Part shown: positions 56,065-64,000 of the stretch, one piece after another
How the letters are laid out: each line of letters opens with the position of its first letter
Position numbering within the stretch: position 1 is the stretch's first letter
From: Volutella citrinella
Lineage: Eukaryota > Ascomycota > Sordariomycetes > Hypocreales > Nectriaceae
Assembly (NCBI GenBank): GCA_034401135.1
Contig: JAWZSP010000004.1
Coordinates: 930,001-994,000, forward strand
Direction of reading: 5' to 3'
DNA: 64,000 nt
Made by a program: the position numbers and the translations under genes
The notes under the pieces: generated by a model
The model's input: the letters and a program-made list of their open reading frames with translations, nothing else
Told to the model about the DNA's origin: nothing
Database searches by the model: none

Positions 56065-56877
56065 CTTGCTCTATTCTACGGCACTGGGTGTGAGGACGGT
56101 GGCAGACTCTGGGCGTTGATGAGAGTTCAAGAAATACGATGCTGGGCTCACGTGCGATGGGCAGCGACTGTGACAAGTGAGACCGTTTCTACTCCGTATT
56201 AGCTTGGCTAAAATGAGGGAGCGGCCGAGTAGCCGAGGTAGTCGGTATGCTGCTCCAAATAGCGAGTTGCGACGGGGAAATCTGGCACATTGACTAATTG
56301 GCCACATCTATTGGCCATTGTGAAATGTTTGGTGCATATTTGCCGGCTCGGGGCATTCTGTAGGGCTGCAAATCGTTCGACTTGGTCTTGATGAAGCGGT
56401 TCAAGATACTTGGCTAAGCGACTTACAGCGCCTCTCCCCCACTTCCCCGCATTTCCCCTCCCCAAGTGCCGACTGCACTGAGCGCCTTGACGATGGCCCA
56501 TCCAGCAGCGCACTTCTTGTGCTTGATTTCAATCTGATGGGAATAGATTCACCCGAAAGCTGGATCCACACCTGACATATAAAGATGCATTGCTGATTGC
56601 ATGCCTGGACATCACAAACTCTACTTGGGTAGAATAACCCTAATCCTTGAATAATAGCGCCGTAATTACCTCGGTAGCTATATAATGACCCAACTTTCAA
56701 AAGAAGAGTGTTGATCTCATACGATTTCTTCCCGTAGCTAATATTATACCCGTCACTTGGTAGAGTGCTGAGACGGGTGGAGCATCTCAAGGGTTGAGAG
56801 TATATGTATTCTGGTTTATCAAATCAAGACAATACTAGCAGTGAAATTATTTGATAAATCCAATTCACCCCGCAGCA
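56065..56877. promoter_or_regulatory. Acyl-CoA dehydrogenase promoter and alcohol dehydrogenase 3' flank
   Basis: 813 bp between two tandem minus-strand genes, with AT-rich sequence from about 56560. The inverted repeat at 56815-56858 is described separately. No gene is seen. Confidence 0.45.
56815..56858 (-). other. AU-rich hairpin just after the alcohol dehydrogenase stop codon
   Basis: Perfect 10-bp arms TTTATCAAAT and ATTTGATAAA enclose a 24-nt loop. In the minus-strand transcript the hairpin starts 19 nt after the TGA, so it would lie in the 3' untranslated region. Confidence 0.5.
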
Positions 56878-58099
56878 TCACGTTTGAGCGTCAAAGATAA
56901 CCTTGAGCGATTTCATATTATCAAAAAGTTCGTATCCATTGACTGCATCACTAAGAGGCATGATTGTGTCTGTCATGAAACTGGGAAAGATGAGCAAGTG
57001 GACGCCTAAGATGGACTTGACGACAAGACTTACTTGAGCAAGTGCTGCTTCTTTTCAAGAACTTTGAGCGCGTCCGGAAAGATACCTATAATTTTTAGCA
57101 TGTGCAAGGTGTGATTTGGCATGGTTGACCTACTCCGGACGGGGCATCTCCCCATCTTGATTGTGAGATTCTTGCCGTAGGCCTGGTTCCCTGTCCACGG
57201 AATCTCGCCATTATGGACGCCGACACTGGATATCGTGCCCCATGGCCTCAACAGCTGGAACCCCATTTCCAGGGCCGAGCTGTGCCCAACCACCTCAATC
57301 ACCACATCGGCTCCTCGACCGCCAGTCAGCTCCTTCACCCTCTTGGTCAGCTCCTCCTTCTGCGTCAGGTAGTTCCACGGCTCAGCGCCCAGAGACTTCG
57401 CCGTCTCCAGGCGCTCGTCCACGCCATCAACAGCCAGCAGCGCCTTTGGCTGGAACTCAGACGCGGCAGCGACGGCACACAGGCCGACAGGTCCGCACCC
57501 AATGAGGACGACGACGCTCTCGGCCACGACGTCAGGCTTCAGGTGCGCGAGCCCGTTGTGGGCCGCAAAGTAGCCGGTCGGGAAGATGTCGGCCATGAGG
57601 CACAGCTTCTTCTCCTCGATGGCCGGCGGCGCCTTGAGCACAGTCGCGTCTGCAAGCGGGATCCGGACGTACTCGGCCTGGCCGCCGTCGAGGCCGGGCG
57701 TGCCGAAGAGCTGGCTCTTCTCGCAGCGCGACGAGAAGCCGTGTCGGCAGTAGTAGCACTCGCCGCAGCTGACGGTGAAGGGCGAGACGATCTGGTCACC
57801 CTTCTTGAGGCTCTTGACGGCTGGGCCGACCTCATCGACGGTCCCGGTGAATTCGTGGCCCATGATGAATCCCGTGGCGGAGGGCTGGTGGCCCCGGAAG
57901 ACGTGCAGCTCGCTGGAGCAGGCTCGTTAATCGAGATGCCGCGTATCATTTCGTCGCCTGCATCGGTATCTTACCTGCCACAGAGCGCCGAGTATCGGAC
58001 CTTGACGATGACATCTTGGGCATCTTGAATCGTTGGCCTAGGCCGATCCTGCACGGACACGGCCTTGATGCCGTCGAAGACGACTGCTTTCATCGACAT
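56878..58099 (-). CDS. Zinc-dependent alcohol dehydrogenase (MDR family)
   Basis: Four exons: 57975-58099, 57134-57912, 57034-57085 and 56878-56980; 352 residues. Introns are 62, 48 and 53 nt with GT..AG ends. It is a medium-chain dehydrogenase that oxidises an alcohol or reduces an aldehyde with a nicotinamide cofactor. Catalytic-zinc residues are C40 (SALCGSELH) and H61-E62 (MGHEFTG), with D150 in ADIFPTGYFAAH as a probable third ligand, as in formaldehyde-dehydrogenase-like members. The structural zinc is bound by C91, C94, C97 and C105. The Rossmann motif is GCGPVG, and the acidic residue after the second strand (AVDGVDE) points to NAD rather than NADP. Two ATGs two codons apart (58099 and 58093) are possible starts. 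It faces the Old Yellow Enzyme gene across a shared promoter region. Substrate is unknown. Confidence 0.9.
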
Positions 58100-59145
58100 T
58101 GTAGGCCGGGAATGGTGAGAGCTTGCTGGGAGGCTGCTTTACGATGGTCTGGCGTGGGTCAGACACACGATGTGAGGTTTCCTTTTCTTGTTGGTGTTCA
58201 AGCCATCTGCACCCCGCCGTGTGACGATGGTCGTATCTCGAGAGCCTCGGCGGTTCGGCCTGGCTGGGTATTCTAACCCAATGAACTTTGTGGCTGCTCC
58301 ACCACTGGCGGTTCTGCCCGCATTTGCTAACAATGGCTGTTAGTGGGTGGCTTGGACCAGGGTCGGGACTTTGAATTGGGCCAGCCAGAGCTATGCATGT
58401 CAGGCCGCCCATTGTGATTTGTCGAGCAGACATGATATCAGAACATATAACTTCTGCTTGATTTCCCCTGTGTAGCCCCGCCTGCGAGCGACGTAACAGC
58501 CCCACAATCCGCCTGTACTGGATTCAATGTTGATAAGCATCGGCATGGCTACGTTGAGGCACCCCTCAATATTATATAAAACACTACTATATGTAACATG
58601 GAGCCTCCATTAGTTATTTGTTTTACTATTCTGGTATCACAATCACACGCTTCGCCTATACATCTAAAGCGTTTTTATAGAGGAGCCAGGCAAAGTCCTA
58701 GAACATTGAGAGAGTTATTTCTTTGTAAGCGAATCCCCCCCTGCACATCAGGGGCATCGACATCTTGGTTGTAAGACGGCCATTATTAATGACCACATCT
58801 GTAAATAGAATACCCTGCAGCAATTTCCGGCCCTGGTGCGGCCCTTTTATATAACAGCTCCGCCAAATCACCCCACACTAGATCCAGATTGTGGGACCCA
58901 GGCCGCTTGACGGACATGACAAACAGGTTTAGCGCGAAAGGAGACGAAGGCGGTCGAACAAATGCTTTGAAATCCTCAAGTAGCGTCGTATATACGAGCA
59001 GGTCTTGCGTGCTTTACTTCCCGGCGTCAAGCAACACTGTCCTGGACTGTCTAGCATAAAGTAGTGTCAATACTCGACCTGTGACATCTCTACTACGACC
59101 ATACTAAATCACTTCTCTTACTCAAATCGACTTGAACTCACCACA
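58100..59145. promoter_or_regulatory. Shared promoter region between alcohol dehydrogenase and Old Yellow Enzyme
   Basis: 1046 bp separate two divergent start codons. A CCAAT box lies near 58273 and a TATA-like ATTATATAAAAC near 58570, oriented towards the right. Around 58245-58260 there is a cluster of CGG triplets, the half-site of Zn2Cys6 regulators, but no clean paired site. No coding sequence is seen. Confidence 0.4.
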
Positions 59146-60264
59146 ATGTCCGAGTCAAGACTCTTCAAGCCCATCACGCTCGCCAATGGCAAGGTGAAGC
59201 TCCAGCAGCGCATCGGCCTCTGCCCTCTGACCAGGTTCCGTGCCTCAGACGACCACATTCCCCTCGACTTTGTCGCCGAATACTACTCACAGCGCGCCTC
59301 TTCCCCGGGAACACTGCTTGTCTCCGAGGGAACCTTCATTGCGCCCGAGGACGGCGGCTACAACAACGTCCCTGGCATCTACAACGAAGCCCAAGTCCAG
59401 GCGTGGCGCAAGGTGACAGATGCCGTCCATTCAAAGGGATCCTACATCTACTGCCAGCTCTGGTCGCTCGGCCGTGCCGCCAACCCCAGCAATCTCGAGC
59501 GTGAGGGCGGGTTCGCTCTCCAAGGCGCTGATGCCATCCCCATGAGCGAGGGCGCTCCGCAGCCGAAGCCTCTCACTGCTGCCGAGATCAAGCAGAGGAT
59601 CCAAAACTACGCCACTGCTGCCGTGAAGGCCGTCGAGGCTGGCTTTGACGGAGTTGAAATTCACGGTGCCAACGGCTACCTCATCGATCAATTCATCCAG
59701 GACAATTCAAACCAGCGCACTGACGACTACGGCGGCAGCATCGAGAACCGCTCTCGCTTCGCCGTCGAGGTAGCAAAGGCAGTGAGCGATGCTATCGGCG
59801 CGGACAAGGTCGGCATCCGCCTTAGCCCCTGGAGCGCCTTCCAGGGAATGAAGATGGCCGACCCCGTTCCCCAGTTTTCCGATGTCATCACGAAACTTGA
59901 CAAGCTTGACTTGTCTTACCTGCACCTTGTCGAGTCTCGAGTGTCGGGCAACGCGGATATTGAATCTTCAGAGGTACTCGACTGGGCCTTTGACCTGTGG
60001 AAGGGAACGCTGCTGGTCGCTGGAGGCTTCAAGCCGGATAACGCCCGGGAGTATGTGGACTCGCGGTACGCGAACCGGGACATCATCGTCATGTTTGGGA
60101 GATACTTCATCTCGACGCCTGACCTTCCGTACCGCATCCAGAAGGGGCTGGAGCTGACAGAGTATGACCGCAACACTTTCTACAACCCAAAGTCTCCCGT
60201 TGGCTACACGGACTATCCGTTCTCCGAAAGCTTTCAGCAGACTGAGCAGAGCGTGCAGGCTTGA
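59146..60264 (+). CDS. Old Yellow Enzyme family NADH:flavin oxidoreductase
   Basis: A single exon of 372 residues, with start context CACAATG. It binds FMN in a TIM barrel and reduces activated C=C bonds of enones or nitro compounds with NAD(P)H. In order: LFKPITLANGKVKLQQRIGL, then CPLTRFR, whose Thr (T29) tunes FMN; the CQLWSLGR strand (Q104); the substrate-binding HGANGY with H173, N176 and the proton donor Y178; the signature RTDDYGGSIENRSRF (about 191-205); and the phosphate-binding LLVAGGFKP and VMFGRYFIS near the C-terminus. It is the single-domain class, without an added FeS/FAD module, and length matches fungal OYEs. Its position next to an alcohol dehydrogenase and an acyl-CoA dehydrogenase suggests a shared pathway acting on an unsaturated carbonyl compound; that is inference. 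Confidence 0.95.
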   Translation: MSESRLFKPITLANGKVKLQQRIGLCPLTRFRASDDHIPLDFVAEYYSQRASSPGTLLVSEGTFIAPEDGGYNNVPGIYNEAQVQAWRKVTDAVHSKGSYIYCQLWSLGRAANPSNLEREGGFALQGADAIPMSEGAPQPKPLTAAEIKQRIQNYATAAVKAVEAGFDGVEIHGANGYLIDQFIQDNSNQRTDDYGGSIENRSRFAVEVAKAVSDAIGADKVGIRLSPWSAFQGMKMADPVPQFSDVITKLDKLDLSYLHLVESRVSGNADIESSEVLDWAFDLWKGTLLVAGGFKPDNAREYVDSRYANRDIIVMFGRYFISTPDLPYRIQKGLELTEYDRNTFYNPKSPVGYTDYPFSESFQQTEQSVQA

Positions 60265-60872
60265 TGGGCATACGAGGATTAAATTTGAGCGTTGTTTGAT
60301 AGCTTAGACCTATTTGCTTATGTTCAATTAGAAAGCCCCGGCACGCCGTGCACAATGAATGCAGTTGAGGCCTAGTCGCCATTGATCCGTCTAGTCGCCG
60401 GCCGTGGGCCACAAACATGTTCATTCTTTGCATTTGGCTAATTCCAGCAGATCTGTGCTAATAATAAATCTAATGGTGGGGTTGGTTCGAGGTTCTCGGT
60501 ATGTGCACATGAGCCAATTGACAAAGTCTTCAAGCGCCGCCCTCCTTCGCGAAGCTGGCCAGACCACCTGCAGCGTTTCAAATCGTCATCAATTGGGCCT
60601 TGACAAGCAATGGAACGTAAAATGCCTCAGAAGTTTACCCCTGTATCCCTGCATGGACATTTCACGGCCACAATGAGCTGTGGTCGCAACCAACAGGTGG
60701 GTCCTGTGGGTTGACCAGTTCTTCGGCTGCAGAATGTTGGTCCTCATCTTCAGCCTCACACACTTTTCCTTCTTACCCCTCACGATCTCATAACACTTGT
60801 AAATTCTATGGCATCGTCCAATAAACGGAAATCCTGCTCTTTTTCAACCTCCCCACGAACTCGATCTCCAGT
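60265..60872. other. Intergenic region, ATPase promoter
   Basis: 608 bp between the Old Yellow Enzyme stop and the start of the sacsin/NOV-like ATPase, both on the plus strand. CCAAT followed by AAAC at 60816-60823 may serve as a proximal element. No gene is recognised. Confidence 0.45.
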
Positions 60873-60888
60873 ATGTCTCGGCCGATAA
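60808..60888 (+). promoter_or_regulatory. 26-codon upstream frame overlapping the ATPase start
   Basis: An ATG at 60808 opens a 26-codon frame that ends at TAA 60886-60888, 16 nt inside the ATPase coding region in another frame. It matters only if transcription begins upstream of 60808. The same stretch contains a GTATGT at 60871 that resembles a donor site, so an alternative first exon is possible but less likely than the direct ATG at 60873. Confidence 0.3.
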
Positions 60889-63800
60889 GCGCCGACGAGG
60901 CTCGGAGAGCGGTCACGGCCATCTCAGATGAATGGGGTGTCCCAGACGAAAAGGTCCTAGAAGACATAGGGGCTTGGAACCCTGAACACCGAGAGAAGTT
61001 GGAGAGGTGGGCTCTCGCAAAGGACCAGAAGCTCGGCAAATCCCTTACCACGTAAGTGCAAAGGGTAATCTCGATGATGTCGCAAACTTGGAACTGACGA
61101 GAGAAAGCCTCGCAAAACACATTTACGGGAGTGATGCGCGCTTCATCTTCGAGTTGCTCCAGAATGCCGATGACAATCGTTTCACCCGCTCAACGGCGGC
61201 TGACAACCAACCCTTTATTTCCTTCTGCACCTACCCAGACCGTATTGTCATTGAGTGCAATGAAGATGGCTTCACGATCCAAGACCTGAAAGCTATCTGT
61301 AACATTGGCGAGAGTACCAAAGCGTCTTCCTATGGCTACATTGGAGCCAAGGGTATTGGGTTCAAGTCAGTTTTTATGGCGGCTTACCGAGTCCACATTC
61401 AGTCCGGTCATTTTTCATTTTACTTTCACCATCGAAAGACAGACACTGGCTTAGGAATGGCCGTGCCTAGGTGGCAGGAAACATCGGAAGAGATGCCCGA
61501 TGCTCTCACGCGAATGACGCTCTACCTCCACAAGCAAGGCCACCAGGCCGACCTCGACCATCTCCGATCAACCATTTCCCAGCAGCTGAAGGACCTTCAG
61601 CCAACATGCCTTTTATTCTTACGAAATATCACCGAAGTAAGTATAAAGTCTTACAATGCAGATGAAAACCTCGAAACATGCCGTAGCTTCCGAGTATCAA
61701 GCAGGGACAACCAAGGTGTCATACTGGAAACCTGTTCCGGGGTTGGTGTGTTGAATAACCCAACCAAAGAGACGACAACATACCATGTCACACGAAATTT
61801 GGTGAACAACTTGCCAAAGAGTGACAATCGCGAGCCTCCTAAGACAGCCCACGAAAAAATGCGTTCATCTACGGCGGAGATTGTCCTGGCATTCCCGCTG
61901 GCGGACGGTGCTCCAAGCCTTTCTAGGCAGAAAATCTTCGCGTTTCTGCCTGTCGAGGATTCTGGCTTCACGGTAAGAAGGCCCTCAAAAGAGCTTGAAG
62001 GGCTGAGATGTGGTTTCGATTTCGCTGACATTTCTCGGGCCAGTTTCTCATCCAATCAGACTTCGATACGAGCGCGAGTAGGCAGAATATTATGACAACC
62101 TCTCGCAGAAACCAAAGCCTTCTGCGCGGCATTGCGGAAACATTCGTCATGGCTGTGCAGCAGTTTTGTGAGAGTGACATTTGCTACACATGGCCGTTGT
62201 TCTTGCCATCCTTGGATGGTGGTTACGGAGAATTTTGGTCCGAGTTACCAGAGATGATACAAGATGAACTGGAAAAAACACCTTGCATGAAATCACGACA
62301 CAGGAAGCCGCTACGAACAATCCAGAATGTCTACATCCCCGGGGACCCGTGTCTTGATAAAAATCTAGACTCGCTTTTTGATGACTCAACAGAGGATCCT
62401 TTCATTTCGAAGGAGTATGGGCGCAGTTGCGTCGAGGCCCTGCGGCCCTACGGACTGAAGGGTACCTTTGCGAGGCTAGTTCTCGCTATGCTCAAGGCAG
62501 ACCTCAAGAGCGATTCATCTAGAATGAGGTCTATTTCCACTGATAAGGACTGGCATCGCAGAGCAGCACGTCTCCTCCACACCTGCACCCGTCGAGAAGC
62601 TTGGGTTCTTGCTGAGTTGAAGAAACTTCCCTTGCTCCCGTTGCAAAACGGCCAATGGGCCGCTATTCAGGAAGGTTCTGTCTACTTCCCTTGGACGGTC
62701 TCCATTTCAACCCCCCCTGGGCTTGATGTTCGAGTGCTGGACTCCACATCTGCCGCGTGTGTCGACAGGCAATCTTTATTCCGAACACTGGGGGTTATGG
62801 AAGCATCCATTGAAGAAATGCGAGAATCCACTATCAAGTCTCTTCAGAGTCGGCTTCCCGTCACTGGGGCTGCGAGACTTGCAACATCTCGAGCGCAAGT
62901 TGAATATCTCTATCTCACCCATGGGTTCTCGACCTGGAGACAAAAGTTATCTATCTACCTTTTTCTCAGTAACGGAATCTATCAACCCTTCTTTGAGGAC
63001 CTTTATCTTCAAGACGACGATCCATATGGGCCGAAAGTGCTGCTGAGCCGCACAGACACCGCGCCGGGGCTTCACGTCAACTTCTTACACCCTGTTTATA
63101 TTGACAACCCCCCGCCACGGCCTGCCGACGGGGGTCTGATTAAGACGCCTTCCTGGACCGAATGGCTTCATGATTTTGTTGGTATCCGCAGGAGACTAGA
63201 ACTTAGCTCCCGGGACGAGAAGAGTCTCTCCAAAGAGGCTGTTTATGTTTTACAACACCGCCCGGACAAGTTCTTGGGCCTCTTGAGGCATCTGTGGCCT
63301 TTTGAGCAGGAGAGAATCAACAGAAGCGGATACTTGACAAAACTTGTGAAATCGATAAACGCAAAGCGGCTCTGCACTGGCGATCATGTCGGGCTAGCAT
63401 TTCCTCTTCGAGACACCTTCATTCCGACTGAGCGGCTCCGACAACGATGCAGCTACTACATGAAGGACACTGAGCCATTTCCATTTCTAAATGTTGAAGG
63501 GATGGAGGATGGAGATCAGGTTGAGGCAAACTGGTCTTTTCTGACGAAGTTCGGCGTCGGCAGACATCACGATACTCGGTTCCTCCTTCACGTCCTCAAG
63601 TGGATTAAGGAAGCGCATCGTTCCGAGGATGTGCAGCCTTCAAGATACCACAAATTAGCAGAGCTGTATATTGAAATAGATAACAGCTGGCGAGTTGCTA
63701 ACGACCCTGACGCCGCCAAGAAGGAAGTTGTGTGAGTGCCCCCGCCACATCTTGGCATATCAGACACGAATCTAATGACAGAGAATAAATAGGGATTTTT

Positions 63801-64000
63801 TCAACAAAGATCACCACAGTCTCATCTTTGAGCCTGGGCGTGAAGTAGATGATCCTTTTTGGCAACATCCAGCTCAGTGCATCTGGGCAGGGCCACCTTA
63901 TCTGATGTCCACCTCCGCACTCCAGAAGCAATACTTGCGGGCATTCCCCAGCCAGATAGGTGAATTGTCACGATTCTTCAAAGAGACTCTCTCTATGCCA
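60873..64000 (+). CDS. Large sacsin/NO VEIN-type GHKL ATPase, 5' part
   Basis: Four exons are visible: 60873-61051, 61108-61972, 62044-63731 and 63793 to the window edge; 980 residues so far. Introns are 56, 71 and 61 nt, with CTGAC or CTAATGAC branch points. An N-terminal helical stretch (1-60) is followed by an Hsp90-like nucleotide-binding domain: N-box FIFELLQNADDN (72-83), a G1-like NEDGF (111-115), and the glycine-rich lid YIGAKGIGFKSV (137-148), the form seen in sacsin and plant NO VEIN proteins. FAFLPVEDSGFTFLIQSDF closes the ATPase part (about 345-365). The remaining 600 residues are a large unassigned region. Related fungal proteins commonly exceed 1500 residues, so the C-terminus is missing here. 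A chaperone-like or defence role is possible; the function is not known. Confidence 0.8.

Noticed and set aside
57213..58028. 271-codon plus-strand frame opposite the alcohol dehydrogenase
   Set aside because: It is the antisense shadow of a clear enzyme with introns and zinc motifs.

Overview
The window reads as nuclear DNA of a filamentous ascomycete (Pezizomycotina, most likely Sordariomycetes). The reasons are intron-split genes with short introns (48-143 nt), canonical GT..AG ends and visible branch points of the CTAAC/CTGAC type, GC-rich codon third positions, and a gene set typical of that group: a DUF3433 membrane protein, an Msb2 signalling mucin, a PREG/PHO80 cyclin, Erv2, and a tyrosinase with the fungal Cys-x-His motif. 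No species can be named from this sequence alone. No tRNA, rRNA, CRISPR array or intact transposon was recognised.

Layout, left to right. (1) 1-13 kb, minus strand: a DUF3433 multi-pass membrane protein (1167-4466), then a mucin-like MSB2 sensor (10044-12992), with a large intergenic interval between them. (2) 13-25 kb: a gene-poor stretch ending in a small three-pass membrane protein (23630-24149), divergent from an Erv2 sulfhydryl oxidase (25344-26068). (3) 26.5-35 kb, plus strand: proteasome subunit beta-1/PRE3 with six exons, a 5.9-kb gap that contains a broken coding-like fragment, and a PHO85-type cyclin (PREG/PHO80). (4) 35.7-45.5 kb, minus strand: an acetoacetate-decarboxylase-like protein, a tyrosinase whose frame is closed by a TAG before its conserved C-terminal domain, and RNA polymerase I subunit RPA135. 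(5) 49.8-50.7 kb: the ARF-like GTPase ARL8. (6) 54.4-60.3 kb: a compact redox group of acyl-CoA dehydrogenase (possible peroxisomal C-terminus), zinc alcohol dehydrogenase and, divergently, an Old Yellow Enzyme. (7) 60.9-64 kb: the N-terminal 980 residues of a sacsin/NO VEIN-type GHKL ATPase that runs off the window.

Housekeeping genes (PRE3, RPA135, ARL8, ERV2) are mixed with signalling genes (MSB2, PREG) and an accessory-looking right end. The three redox genes could share a catabolic or tailoring pathway, but that rests on proximity and enzyme class only. The least explained parts are the tyrosinase TAG, the broken fragment near 30.4 kb, the lower-GC interval at 20.7-23.3 kb and the large ATPase at the right edge. 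All exon boundaries were set by hand from splice consensus and reading-frame continuity.
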